A program made the position numbers and the translations under genes. A stretch of 64,000 nt of DNA from Hephaestia sp. MAHUQ-44 (lineage in GTDB: Bacteria; Pseudomonadota; Alphaproteobacteria; Sphingomonadales; Sphingomonadaceae): contig NZ_JAMSLX010000005.1 of assembly GCF_023806085.1 (NCBI RefSeq), forward strand, positions 186,001-250,000. The letters run 5' to 3'. Positions 52,078 to 61,167 of this stretch are shown in pieces (within the stretch, counting starts at the first letter, position 1; the number at the start of each line of letters is the position of its first letter). The notes beneath the pieces are model-generated. The model was not told where the DNA came from. It saw only the letters and a list, made by a program, of their open reading frames with translations, and did not search any database.

Positions 52078-52758
52078 TCAGGATTTCAAATAACGATCGC
52101 CGCACGCCTTCATCACGTCGATCGGTGGGCCCAGCCGCACCGCCTGCGCCATTCCGCGCATCGCGCGCCCGGCCAATTCAGCGGGATTGATATCGCTGCC
52201 CGCCTGCAATTCCTCCAGCACCGATTGATCGAGCTGGCTGTTGAGCTTGATGTATGTTTCAGCACGCGCGTCGGGCGCCACCTCACTCCCTGCGAAAATC
52301 TGAAGCAGCACGGTCGACAGCGTGTAGCACATCATGCGCGTATCGCGGTTGTCGGGGGGAAGCGCCTTGAACGTACCCGCCTGCGTTTCCGGAAAGGCTT
52401 TCGCGCACGCGGCGGCATAAGGCGCGGCATTCTTTTCGGCGACGAATTTGCTTTGCAGGGTTTTGCCGCGCGCGCCGATCTGTTCCACTTTGGTCGGCTC
52501 GCCCACGCCGTTGAGCGACGCGCCGAGCAGGATGAAATGCGCGGCATGGCCAGCCTGGTCGACCGTGAGCGGGCCCGTGCCATCCTGTTCCTGCGCGAGC
52601 GCCAGCGTGGCGCCGTAACAAAGCGCGGCGCTCTCCTCCATGTCGGCCGGGAGCGTGATCTCGGCGGCGCCGCACCCGCTGAGGATCAGGCTCGCAGCGG
52701 CCGATATGCCGAGCGCGGTCCCCCGGCGCGACGTTTTGCGATACCGACCATGACGCAT
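52078..52758 (-). CDS. Predicted lipoprotein, uncharacterised
   Basis: A 226-residue protein from ATG 52758, preceded by GGGGGAG. The signal contains a basic start (MRHGRYRKTSRRG), a hydrophobic core and lipobox LILSGC with Cys29. The mature part is helical (SAALCYGATLALAQEQDG, AGRAMRGMAQAVRLG) with a few cysteines. The enormous open frame extending past 55 kb in the same phase is an artefact of GC bias. It starts 29 bp before the stop of the TPM pseudogene region's 5' end and may have been co-transcribed with it. No family recognised. Confidence 0.7.
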   Translation of the reverse strand: MRHGRYRKTSRRGTALGISAAASLILSGCGAAEITLPADMEESAALCYGATLALAQEQDGTGPLTVDQAGHAAHFILLGASLNGVGEPTKVEQIGARGKTLQSKFVAEKNAAPYAAACAKAFPETQAGTFKALPPDNRDTRMMCYTLSTVLLQIFAGSEVAPDARAETYIKLNSQLDQSVLEELQAGSDINPAELAGRAMRGMAQAVRLGPPIDVMKACGDRYLKS

Positions 52759-52992
52759 CTCGATCTCCCCCCAGATAAACCGCACGCTTGTATCGCCTGT
52801 GGTTGCCATCGCCGACGCCGCCGCGTCTTGGACGGAGCGGAACACAATACGGACGAGCCGGCACAAGAGCGCAGAGATCGCAACTGCTTCGACAACAAGG
52901 CGATAATCGCTTATATGCAATTGGTCGGTGTTCGTCTGGCCAACCCCTTTCAGGACAAACCAGATGGGTCGATCGACACCCGAGGAGAGCGA

Positions 52993-53985
52993 ATGACGGG
53001 CGCCAGACTGGTCGCGATCTGCGGCATCCTCCTCTTGTCGACACCCTCCTTGCCCGCGCTGGTGGCCGGGGCGGAACGCGCGCCCGGTTATGCTGCCGCA
53101 GGCCCGGTGTTCGACTTGCCCGCCGGGATGAGCGTGGATCGGCAGGAGGTGCACGTCGCGCTGCATTCGGTGCGGCTGCTCTATGTGTTCAGGGCCACCA
53201 CCCACCGGACGGTGCATTTCAGTTTCCCCCTGCCCGCCATGCCGGTGGATGCCAGCCCCGATGCCATCGGACTTGGGGACGCGACGGCGGCGACAGGCCT
53301 CGACGCCGATGTTCGACCGCCCAATTACCTGAACCTTGCGGTGCGCGTGAACGGCACCCCGCGGACACTCGCCGGCCATGGTCGTGCGCTGTTCAAGGGC
53401 CACGACGTGACGCGACGCTTGCGCGATGCCCGCGTGCCCCTGCTGTACCCACTCGACGGCGAGGCGCCGTGGCGCCACCTTCCGCCACAAACGCAGGCGA
53501 TGCTCAAGGCAGACGGCCTGATCGACACCGATGCGGCGCAATGGCAGTTTCAGACCATTTTTGAATGGGATCAGGCATTCGAGCCGGGCGAAACCCGGAT
53601 CGAGATCGGCTATATTCCGGTCGCCGATTATTGGAGCGACATCACATCGAACCACTTCCCCGAGATCGCCCCCGGCGGCTCGGCGACGCGGGCCTATTGT
53701 ATCGACGATGCGCTTCGTCGCGCCTTTCTCCGCAACCCCAATTACGAACTCTATACCGTCACCCATGGCGTGACACGATCGGGCGGGTGGCACGGCCCGG
53801 TTGGTCATTATCGTCTGGTGGTCGACAAGAACTCGGTCAGCAATATGGTTGCGTTCTGCCCGGCGTCGGCAACCAAGACCTCGCCGACGACCTTCAGTTG
53901 GACGGCCACCAATGTCACGCGCGACGATGCCATCAGCGTGCTGTTCTTTGTCGATCCAGCTGACGCGGCGTCCAACGCACACTAG
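52993..53985 (+). CDS. Secreted DUF4424-like protein
   Basis: A 330-residue exported protein from ATG 52993, with GAGGAGAG upstream and a signal peptide ending near LVAGA. The sequence FDLPAGMSVDRQEVHVALHS followed by VRLLYVFRATTHRTVHFSFP and LPAMPVD resembles the N-terminal part of DUF4424, a family of periplasmic or secreted beta-rich proteins. FEPGETRIEIGYIPVADYWS and YCIDDALRRAFLRNPNYELY follow. Family match is by eye and moderate; function unknown. Confidence 0.65.
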   Translation: MTGARLVAICGILLLSTPSLPALVAGAERAPGYAAAGPVFDLPAGMSVDRQEVHVALHSVRLLYVFRATTHRTVHFSFPLPAMPVDASPDAIGLGDATAATGLDADVRPPNYLNLAVRVNGTPRTLAGHGRALFKGHDVTRRLRDARVPLLYPLDGEAPWRHLPPQTQAMLKADGLIDTDAAQWQFQTIFEWDQAFEPGETRIEIGYIPVADYWSDITSNHFPEIAPGGSATRAYCIDDALRRAFLRNPNYELYTVTHGVTRSGGWHGPVGHYRLVVDKNSVSNMVAFCPASATKTSPTTFSWTATNVTRDDAISVLFFVDPADAASNAH

Positions 53986-54007
53986 CGCGCCGCGTCTCGC
54001 CAACCCT

Positions 54008-54062
54008 CGCACCATCTTTCCCGCTTCCGTCACGACCGCGCAATTCATGGATCCTAACCCTA
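54008..54062 (-). mobile_element. Degraded end of the 57952 MITE-like family
   Basis: The reverse complement of this segment follows the left end of the element at 57952 for about 55 bp with roughly nine mismatches (shared core GCGCGGTCGTGACGG and GCGGGAAAGATGG). No matching second end is present nearby, so it appears to be a solo remnant between the DUF4424 gene and the alcohol dehydrogenase gene. Confidence 0.65.
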
Positions 54063-54141
54063 ATATTGAGGCGCCACGACGCCTATCTTCAGCACGTCCG
54101 GGCGCCCGCAGAGGCGTTCTCTTGCTTCCGAGGAGATCCGC

Positions 54142-55197
54142 ATGACCACCAAAGCCTATGGCGCCTACGCCGCCGATCGTCGTCTCGAACCGTTGACGAT
54201 CACCCGCCGCGCGCCCGGCCCGCACGATGTCGTCATCGAGATCGCTTATTGCGGTGTCTGCCATTCGGACCTGCATCAGGTCCGCAGCGAATGGGGCGGC
54301 ACGCATTACCCGTGCGTCCCCGGCCATGAGATCGTCGGCCATGTCCGCGCGGTGGGCGACGAGGTGACCGATTTCGCGGTGGGAGAAACGGTCGGTGTCG
54401 GCTGTATGGTCGATAGCTGCCAGGCATGCCCGTCGTGCGATGAGGGGCTCGAACAATATTGCACCGGATCGGGCTTCGTCGGCACGTATAACGGCCCGAC
54501 ATCCGACGCGCCGGGCCATACGCTCGGTGGTTATTCGCAGGCGATCGTGGTCAATGACAGGTTCGTGCTCAAGATCCGCCACCCCGAGGCACAGCTTGCC
54601 GCGGTCGCGCCGCTGCTGTGCGCCGGGATCACCACCTATTCGCCGCTGAGGCACTGGCAGGCTGGGCCGGGCAGGAAGATCGGAATCGTCGGGATCGGCG
54701 GGCTCGGCCATATGGGGATCAAGATCGCGCACGCGATGGGCGCGCATGTCGTCGCCTTCACCACCTCCGAGAGCAAGCGCGACAGCGCCCGTTCGCTTGG
54801 CGCCGATGAGGTCGTCAACGCACGCAACGCCGCGGAGATGGACGCACATGCCGGCAGTTTCGACATGATCCTCGATACCGTCGCCGCGAGCCACGATCTC
54901 GACGCCTTCGCCAAGCTGCTCGCTCGCGACGGGACGCTGGTGCTGGTCGGCGTGCCCGAACACCCGCACCCCTCGCCCAATATCGCGCCACTGATTTTCA
55001 AGCGCCGCGCGATCGCCGGGTCGCTGATCGGGGGTATCGCCGAGACGCAGGAAATGCTCGACTTCTGCGCCGAACACGGAATCGTCTCGGACATCGAGAT
55101 GATCCGTATCGAGCAGATCGACGAGGCCTACGACCGGATGCAGCGCAGCGATGTGAAATACCGCTTCGTCATCGACAATGCGACGCTCGACGCCTGA
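54142..55197 (+). CDS. NAD(P)-dependent zinc alcohol dehydrogenase (YahK/CAD-like)
   Basis: Medium-chain zinc alcohol dehydrogenase of 351 residues. The catalytic zinc ligands are in CGVCHSDLHQ and CPGHE-type VPGHEIVGHV; the structural zinc cysteines are in CMVDSCQACPSCDEGLEQYC; the cofactor Rossmann motif is GIGGLGHMGIKIAHAMG. The subgroup reduces a broad range of aldehydes with NADPH. The start ATG 54142 follows GAGGAG. Monocistronic. Confidence 0.92.
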   Translation: MTTKAYGAYAADRRLEPLTITRRAPGPHDVVIEIAYCGVCHSDLHQVRSEWGGTHYPCVPGHEIVGHVRAVGDEVTDFAVGETVGVGCMVDSCQACPSCDEGLEQYCTGSGFVGTYNGPTSDAPGHTLGGYSQAIVVNDRFVLKIRHPEAQLAAVAPLLCAGITTYSPLRHWQAGPGRKIGIVGIGGLGHMGIKIAHAMGAHVVAFTTSESKRDSARSLGADEVVNARNAAEMDAHAGSFDMILDTVAASHDLDAFAKLLARDGTLVLVGVPEHPHPSPNIAPLIFKRRAIAGSLIGGIAETQEMLDFCAEHGIVSDIEMIRIEQIDEAYDRMQRSDVKYRFVIDNATLDA

Positions 55198-55369
55198 CGC
55201 GGGAACCTCCGGCGGCGGCACGCATCTGATCGAGCAGGGCGGGCGCTCGCGCACGCGGGCGCCAGACCCTATATGGTGATCTGACGCGGGGCCGCCGGCC
55301 ACGAGGGCCTCAACGACACTTGCCCGCGCCGCGCGAGATCATCCGCGCGCACGAGCAAGGAGACAGCCA

Positions 55370-56896
55370 ATGGGGCACGATTCCTCGGCACCGACCGGAC
55401 CCGATTTCACGCAAGGCATCCCTCTTGCCGAGATCGCGGACGGCGGCATGGTGGCGGGCCATGTCGGCGGTGAGGCCGCATTGCTAATCGCGCGGGGCGA
55501 CGATCTGTTCGCGGTTGCCGCCACCTGCACGCATTATGGCGGGCCGCTCGCCGAAGGGCTGCTGGTCGGCGAGACGATCCGATGCCCGTGGCACCACGCC
55601 TGCTTCAACCTGCGCACCGGCCACCCGCACGCGCCCGCGCTCGACGCCCTCAAACGCTGGCGGGTGGAGACGCGCGACGGCACCGCTTTCGTGCGCGAGG
55701 AACTGCCCGAACACCGGCCTTCTGCATTGGCCGACACCGCGCTGCCCGCATCGATCGTCGTCGTCGGGGGTGGCGCGGCAGGCAATGCCGCGATCGAAAC
55801 GCTGCGGCGAGAAGGCTATCAGGGACCGATCACGCTGATCAGCGCCGACGCCGCTTTGCCGTGCGACCGGCCCAATCTGTCGAAAGACTATCTCGCCGGA
55901 TCGGCCGCACCCGAATGGATTCCGCTGCGTTCAGCCGATTTCTACGCCGAACAGCGGATCGACGTTCGGCTGGCGTGCCGCGTCACCGCGATCGATCCGG
56001 GGCGGAACAGGCTGACGCTCGACGACGGCAGCACGCTCGATTACGGCGCGTTGTTGCTCGCGACCGGTGCCTCCCCGGTCCGGCTGACGATCCCCGGCGC
56101 CGATTTGCCGCATGTCCACGTCTTGCGGACGCTGGCCGACGCCGACGCGCTGATCGCCGGGCTCGACGGGGCGACGCGCTGCGTGATCGTCGGCGCGAGC
56201 TTCATCGGCCTCGAAGCGGCGGCCGCGCTCAGCACACGCGGGATCGAGGTGCATGTCGTCGCACCCGACAAGCGGCCGATGGAACGCGTGCTTGGCGCGG
56301 CGATCGGTGACGCGGTGAAGGCGCTCCACGAAGCGCATGGGGTGGTGTTCCATCTCGAAACCACGCTCACCGCGATCCACCCCGATCGGGTGACGCTGTC
56401 GACCGGCACCGATCTCGCCGCCGATCTGGTCGTCACCGGGATCGGCGTGCGCCCCGATATCGCGCTCGCCGAGGCGGCCGGGCTCGCCACCGATCGCGGC
56501 GTATCGGTCGATGCCTTTCTCACAACAAGCGCGCCGGGCATCTACGCCGCGGGCGATATCGCGCGCTGGCCCGATGCGCGCACCGGCGACAATATCCGCG
56601 TCGAACATTGGGCGGTCGCCGAACGGCAGGGCGCCACCGCCGCCCGCAATATGCTCGGCCGGCACGAGCGCTTCGCGGCGGTGCCGTTCTTCTGGTCGCA
56701 ACATTACGACACGACGATCAACTACGCCGGTCATGCCGAGGGCTGGGACCGGATCGAGATCGACGGCGATCCCGCCGCGCACGATTGCACCGTCACTTAT
56801 TGGCAAAGCGGCACCCGGCGCGCGGTGGCGACGATCGGGCGCGACATCGCCTCGCTCGACGCCGAAGCGGCGTTCGAGAAGGAGGTATCGGCATGA
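55370..56896 (+). CDS. Rieske-ferredoxin/FAD-dependent oxidoreductase fusion (AIFM3-like)
   Basis: A 508-residue fusion. Residues ~15-115 are a Rieske [2Fe-2S] domain with ligands CTHYGG and CPWHHACF. The remainder is a rubredoxin/ferredoxin-reductase-type flavoprotein with FAD site VVVGGGAAGNAAIETLR, NAD site CVIVGASFIGLEAAAAL and YAAGDIARWP. Similar Rieske-reductase fusions occur across bacteria and in animal AIFM3; the electron acceptor is unknown. It overlaps the next gene by ATGA. Confidence 0.9.
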   Translation: MGHDSSAPTGPDFTQGIPLAEIADGGMVAGHVGGEAALLIARGDDLFAVAATCTHYGGPLAEGLLVGETIRCPWHHACFNLRTGHPHAPALDALKRWRVETRDGTAFVREELPEHRPSALADTALPASIVVVGGGAAGNAAIETLRREGYQGPITLISADAALPCDRPNLSKDYLAGSAAPEWIPLRSADFYAEQRIDVRLACRVTAIDPGRNRLTLDDGSTLDYGALLLATGASPVRLTIPGADLPHVHVLRTLADADALIAGLDGATRCVIVGASFIGLEAAAALSTRGIEVHVVAPDKRPMERVLGAAIGDAVKALHEAHGVVFHLETTLTAIHPDRVTLSTGTDLAADLVVTGIGVRPDIALAEAAGLATDRGVSVDAFLTTSAPGIYAAGDIARWPDARTGDNIRVEHWAVAERQGATAARNMLGRHERFAAVPFFWSQHYDTTINYAGHAEGWDRIEIDGDPAAHDCTVTYWQSGTRRAVATIGRDIASLDAEAAFEKEVSA

Positions 56897-57267
56897 CGAC
56901 CCCCGCTTTCCCGCCCGCGCATCTCAAGCTCAAACGCGCCTACGAGCCCGCCGTGCCCGAAGACGGCGTGCGCGTCCTGATCGACCGGCTCTGGCCGCGT
57001 GGGGTGAGCAAGGCCAGCGCCGCGCTCGACGAATGGATGAAGGAGATCGCGCCGAGTACCGAATTGCGCAAATGGTTCGGCCACGATTCCGCGCGCTGGG
57101 AAGAATTCCAGCGCCGCTACCGCGCCGAGCTTCAAGCCCACGCCGAGGCGCTGGATCGCCTGCGCGCACTCGCCGAAAAGCACGTCGTGACGCTGGTCTA
57201 CAGCGCGCATGACGCGGCGCATAACGATGCGGTGGTACTCCGCGAGGTGTTGACCGAAAAAAGCTGA
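56893..57267 (+). CDS. DUF488 family protein
   Basis: A 124-residue protein starting at ATG 56893, overlapping the preceding oxidoreductase stop. KRAYEPAVPEDGVRVLIDRL and WPRGVSKASA are the diagnostic first half of the DUF488 family (YeaO type), and VTLVYSAHDAAHNDAVVL the second. Function unknown; frequently adjacent to oxidoreductases. Confidence 0.88.
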   Translation: MTTPAFPPAHLKLKRAYEPAVPEDGVRVLIDRLWPRGVSKASAALDEWMKEIAPSTELRKWFGHDSARWEEFQRRYRAELQAHAEALDRLRALAEKHVVTLVYSAHDAAHNDAVVLREVLTEKS

Positions 57268-57272
57268 GGGGA

Positions 57273-57941
57273 TCAGCCCATTCCGCCGAGCGCGTTCACC
57301 GAGAAGGCCAGGATGCCCATGTTGAACACGAACGCGGCCATCGACTGGATCAGCGCGACACGGCGGATATGCGCGCCGGTGATCGCGATATCCGAGGTCT
57401 GGAACGTCATCCCCAGCGTGAAGCTGAAATAGAGGAAATCCCAATAATCGGGGGTCGGCGTTTTGGGCATGTCCAGCCCGCCTCGATCTCCGCCGCCATC
57501 GCCGCCAAGATAATAAAGATGCGCATAGTGCAGCATGAACACGCTGTTGGCGAACAGCCATGCCAGCGCCAGCGTGATCACGATCAGCGCGATCGCGGGC
57601 CAGTCGAGCGTCGATTTGCCGGCGATCAGCGTGCCCACCGCGACCAGGACCACCAGCGAGATCAGCACCGTGAGCACAAGCAACCCGCCACGCCGGGCAT
57701 CGTTGGCCGCCGCCGTGCGCCGCATCGTCGCGGCATCGTCGTTGAACAGCGACGCCAACGCGGCGAGAAAGGCGAGCGCCGCGGCATCGAACCCGATCAG
57801 CGGCGCGATCCGCGCGGACGCGCCGAGCACGCTCGCGACCATCGTTCCGGCGACGAGCACCACCCCGAACAGAACAAAGCGCGCGGGCGCGATCCGTTTG
57901 GCGATCGCGGCGTCGGCCGCGGTGCGGGACCGCGCGTTCAT
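57273..57941 (-). CDS. DUF1345 family membrane protein
   Basis: A 222-residue protein with five or six hydrophobic segments. The C-terminal DYWDFLYFSFTLGMTFQTSD is the hallmark of DUF1345. The start ATG 57941 is only ten bases from the end of the MITE-like element, so its promoter would have to lie inside or beyond that element. It is convergent with the DUF488 gene. Confidence 0.85.
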   Translation of the reverse strand: MNARSRTAADAAIAKRIAPARFVLFGVVLVAGTMVASVLGASARIAPLIGFDAAALAFLAALASLFNDDAATMRRTAAANDARRGGLLVLTVLISLVVLVAVGTLIAGKSTLDWPAIALIVITLALAWLFANSVFMLHYAHLYYLGGDGGGDRGGLDMPKTPTPDYWDFLYFSFTLGMTFQTSDIAITGAHIRRVALIQSMAAFVFNMGILAFSVNALGGMG

Positions 57942-57951
57942 CGCGCGCGCC

Positions 57952-58219
57952 TAGGGTCAGGACCCATTGATTGCGCGGTCGTGACGGAGGCGGGAAAGAT
58001 GGCGCGAGAAGGCGCGCGTGCGGTCCATAGCAGCGCTATGGACCAATCGAGCAACGCGCTCGCGGCGCTTTCCCGCCCCGCCCTTCGGGTGTCCCCCTGC
58101 GGGCCCGTGGCAGCGTCGAAGCGTCTCGACGGGGGAAAACCCCCGCCTTCGACGCTTCTCCTCACCACGAACCCGCAGGGCGACATCACGATCCTCGCAA
58201 TCAATGGGTCCTGACCCTA
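57952..58219. mobile_element. MITE-like element with 22-bp perfect terminal inverted repeats
   Basis: A 268-bp non-coding element between DUF1345 and fdhF. Its ends, TAGGGTCAGGACCCATTGAT and the exact complement, are perfect inverted repeats for at least 22 bp and similar for about 40. The terminal TA at both sides suggests a TA target duplication as in IS630/Tc1-mariner elements. Internally there are further hairpins (GGTCCATAG/CTATGGACC and GCGTCGAAG/CTTCGACGC). No transposase gene. A degraded copy of one end is at 54008-54062. Confidence 0.78.
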
Positions 58220-60484
58220 AGCGGCCATCACGCGCACGGGGATCGCCTTGGCGGCGGGCGTGCCGCTGGTCCGGTCGTAATGGTCGAGCGGCAGCAGCGG
58301 ATTGAGTTCGGGGAAATAGCCCGCGAGCGACCCGCGCGGCATCGGATAATCGATCACCGTCAGCCCCTCGACGCGCCGCGACACCCCGTCGTCGCTGATC
58401 GTTTCGGCGACCACGCGCGCCTTGGGGGCCAGCCCCCGTTCGGCGCGATCCTCAGCGTTCATGAACAGCACCATGCGATCGTTATACACCCCGCGATAGC
58501 GATCGCTGTAGCTGTAGATCGTGGTGTTGAACTGATCGTGCGAGCGCACCGTCGCCAGCCGCAGCATCGCCGGATCGGCCACGCTCGGGTTCACCTCGAG
58601 CCCCGGCAGGATCAGGAAATTCGCCTTGCCGTTGGGGGTCGACCAGACGCGGCGGCGCGGCGGGATATCGAGATGGAAGCCGCGCGGGGCTTTGATCCGT
58701 TCCGAAAAGCCGGTGTAGATCGCGGGATAGACCTGGGCGATCGCCTCGCGGATCAGGTCGTAATCGTCGCTATAGCTTTCCCACCGCACCTTGCTGTCGG
58801 GCAAGGTCGCGCGCGCCATCCGGCACACGATCTCGACCTCGGGCAGCAGATCGGGGCTGGCGGGTGCGAGCACCCCGCGCGAGGCGGTGACGTTCGAGAA
58901 CGAATCCTCGATCGTGATGAACTGCTCGCCGGCCGCGGTGCGGATTTCCTCCGACCGCGCGACCACCGGCAGGATCAGCGCGTCGCGGCCGTGGACCACA
59001 TGGCCGCGGTTGAGCTTGGTGGTGATCGCGACCGTCAGCGCGAGCCCGCGCATCGCGGCATAAGCGCGCTCGGTATCGGGCACCGCGCGGACGAAATTGC
59101 CGCCGAGGCCGATGAACACCTTCGCCGTCCCGTCGAGCATCGCCGCGATCGATTCCACCGTGTGATGGCCATGTTCGCGCGGCGGCTCGAACCCGAACAC
59201 CTCACGCACCCGATCGAGATAGGCCGGGGTCGGTTTTTCATCGATGCCGACGGTGCGATCGCCCTGCACGTTCGAATGCCCACGGATCGGCGAGATACCC
59301 GCGCCGAGCTTGCCGAAATTCCCCTTGAGCAGCAGCAGATTGGCGATCTGCTGCACCAATTGTGAGCTTTTCCGGTGCTGGGTGATGCCCATGCCATAGC
59401 AGATGATCGTCGCGCGCGAGGCGATGTAGATCGCGGCACAGCGGCGGATCTGCTCCTCGGCGACCCCCGAGACCGCGACGATCTCCGCCCAATCCTGCGC
59501 CATGATATCGGCGCGCAGCGCCTCGAGCCCGGCGGTGTGCTCGGCGACGAAATCGTGATCGATAATCGCCTCGCCTTCGGCCTCGCGCTCGAAGATCACG
59601 CGCATCAGCCCCTTGAGGAAGGCAAGATCGCCGCCGATCCCGATATGGACGAACTCGCTCGCGATCGGGGTCGATCCGAAGGTCGCCATCTGGACGATAT
59701 CCTGCGGCTCGGTGAAGCGCATCAGCGCGCGTTCGGGCATCGGGTTGACGACGACGATCGGCACCCCGCGCTTGCTGGCCTCGACGAGGTTGGTCATCAT
59801 CCGCGGCGCGTTGGTGCCGGTATTCTGGCCGATCACGAAGATCGCCTCGGCGTGTTCGAAATCCTCCATGATGACGGTGCCCTTGCCGACGCCGATCGCA
59901 TGGGGCAGCCCGCGGCTGGTCGGCTCGTGGCACATGTTCGAGCAATCGGGGAAATTGTTGGTCCCGAATTCGCGCACGAAGATCGAATAGAGGAACGCCG
60001 CTTCGTTGGGCGTGCGGCCCGAGGTGTAGAACTCCGCCTCATGCGGGCTGTCGAGCGCGCGCAGATGCGCACCGATCAGCGCGAAGGCGCTGTCCCAATC
60101 GCACGGGACATAGTGATCGGTCGCCGCGTCGTAGCGCATTGGTTCGGTCAGCCGGCCCTGGATTTCGAGCCAGTAATCGGACTTTTCCATCAATTCGGTG
60201 ACGGTATGCTGCGCGAAGAATTCGCGCGTGACGCGGAATTTGGTCGCCTCATGCGCGAGCGCCTTGGCGCCATTCTCACAGAAATCGAGCGTCTTCTTGC
60301 GGTCCGCATCGGGGAAGGCACAGCTTGGGCATTTGAAGCCGCCCGGCTGGTTCATCGAGACCAGCGCGCGCGAACCCTTGGTGACGACGCTTTGTTCGAG
60401 CAGCACCTTCGCGGTCGCCGCCGCCGCGCCCCAACCGCCCGCGGGGCGATCGTAGGTTTTGTAGCGGGGCCGGTCTCCAGCCAT
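58217..60484 (-). CDS. FdhF/YdeP-family molybdopterin oxidoreductase
   Basis: Molybdopterin-dependent enzyme of 755 residues. The N-terminal region keeps cysteines (FKCPSCAFPDADRKKTLDFC) of the YdeP/FdhF-type group; EFYTSGRTPNEAAFLYSIFV, DCSNMCHEPTSRGLPHAIGV, FVIGQNTGTNAPRMMTNL and the C-terminal MoCo domain (VYNDRMVLFMNAEDRAERGL) follow. Members are annotated as formate dehydrogenase-like or acid-resistance proteins but their substrates are mostly unknown. The TAG stop (58217-58219) is formed by the terminal TAG of the MITE-like element, so the insertion may have shortened the original C-terminus. Confidence 0.88.
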   Translation of the reverse strand: MAGDRPRYKTYDRPAGGWGAAAATAKVLLEQSVVTKGSRALVSMNQPGGFKCPSCAFPDADRKKTLDFCENGAKALAHEATKFRVTREFFAQHTVTELMEKSDYWLEIQGRLTEPMRYDAATDHYVPCDWDSAFALIGAHLRALDSPHEAEFYTSGRTPNEAAFLYSIFVREFGTNNFPDCSNMCHEPTSRGLPHAIGVGKGTVIMEDFEHAEAIFVIGQNTGTNAPRMMTNLVEASKRGVPIVVVNPMPERALMRFTEPQDIVQMATFGSTPIASEFVHIGIGGDLAFLKGLMRVIFEREAEGEAIIDHDFVAEHTAGLEALRADIMAQDWAEIVAVSGVAEEQIRRCAAIYIASRATIICYGMGITQHRKSSQLVQQIANLLLLKGNFGKLGAGISPIRGHSNVQGDRTVGIDEKPTPAYLDRVREVFGFEPPREHGHHTVESIAAMLDGTAKVFIGLGGNFVRAVPDTERAYAAMRGLALTVAITTKLNRGHVVHGRDALILPVVARSEEIRTAAGEQFITIEDSFSNVTASRGVLAPASPDLLPEVEIVCRMARATLPDSKVRWESYSDDYDLIREAIAQVYPAIYTGFSERIKAPRGFHLDIPPRRRVWSTPNGKANFLILPGLEVNPSVADPAMLRLATVRSHDQFNTTIYSYSDRYRGVYNDRMVLFMNAEDRAERGLAPKARVVAETISDDGVSRRVEGLTVIDYPMPRGSLAGYFPELNPLLPLDHYDRTSGTPAAKAIPVRVMAA

Positions 60485-60570
60485 GATCAGACTCCGAAAC
60501 GTTACCGAACAGGATCATGATAAAGCACGGTATGCCAACGTTGGCGACCCGCATTGGCTCCGGGAGGCCG

Positions 60571-61158
60571 CTACAGCCCCAATTCGCGCAGTGCCGCGCG
60601 GACACTCGGCAGCAAATCAGCCTCGAACCACGGGTGCTTGGCGAACCACGGCTGGTTGCGCGGCGACGGATGCGGCAGCGGCAGATAGCCCAGTGGCAGA
60701 TACTCGCGCCACGCGGCCACCGTGGCGGTCAGCGTCGGCTTGCGGCGCGCGCGCAGATAATAGGCTTGCGCATAGCTTCCGACGAGCAGCGACAGCGCGA
60801 TATCGGGCAGTTGGGCGAGCAGCTTGGCGTGCCACAGCGGCGCGCATTCGGGGCGCGGCGGATTGTCGCCCGAGGCCGCCTTGCCCGGATAGCAGAACCC
60901 CATCGGCACGATCGCGACCTTGGCGGGATCGTAGAATTGCGCCGGGCTCAGCCCCAGCCAGCCGCGCAGCCGATCGCCCGAGGGATCGTTCCACGGCACT
61001 CCGGTGTCGTGCACCTTGCGCCCCGGCGCCTGGCTGATGATGCACAGCCGCGCGGTGCGCCCCGCCTGCACCACCGGCCGTGGGCCACATGGCAGATCGG
61101 CCGCGCACACGCGGCACGCGCGAATGTCGTCGAGCAATTGCGCCAGCGGATCGTGCAT
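60571..61158 (-). CDS. Uracil-DNA glycosylase superfamily protein
   Basis: A 195-residue member of the UDG fold superfamily. ARLCIISQAPGRKVHDTGVP matches the pocket motif (position of the GEAPG/GQDPY loop) and LPLPHPSPRNQPWF the leucine-loop HPSPRN motif. CRVCAADL near the N-terminus leaves only two obvious cysteines. Closest to the family of small UDG-like proteins with unproven substrate. Ends 9 bp before the HAD gene's stop. Confidence 0.85.
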   Translation of the reverse strand: MHDPLAQLLDDIRACRVCAADLPCGPRPVVQAGRTARLCIISQAPGRKVHDTGVPWNDPSGDRLRGWLGLSPAQFYDPAKVAIVPMGFCYPGKAASGDNPPRPECAPLWHAKLLAQLPDIALSLLVGSYAQAYYLRARRKPTLTATVAAWREYLPLGYLPLPHPSPRNQPWFAKHPWFEADLLPSVRAALRELGL

Positions 61159-61167
61159 GGTCCGCGC

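Noticed and set aside
52759-55302. Minus-strand open frame extending the 52078 lipoprotein gene to over 1000 codons
   Set aside because: The extension runs antisense through the DUF4424 and alcohol dehydrogenase genes; the real start with signal peptide and ribosome-binding site is at 52758.
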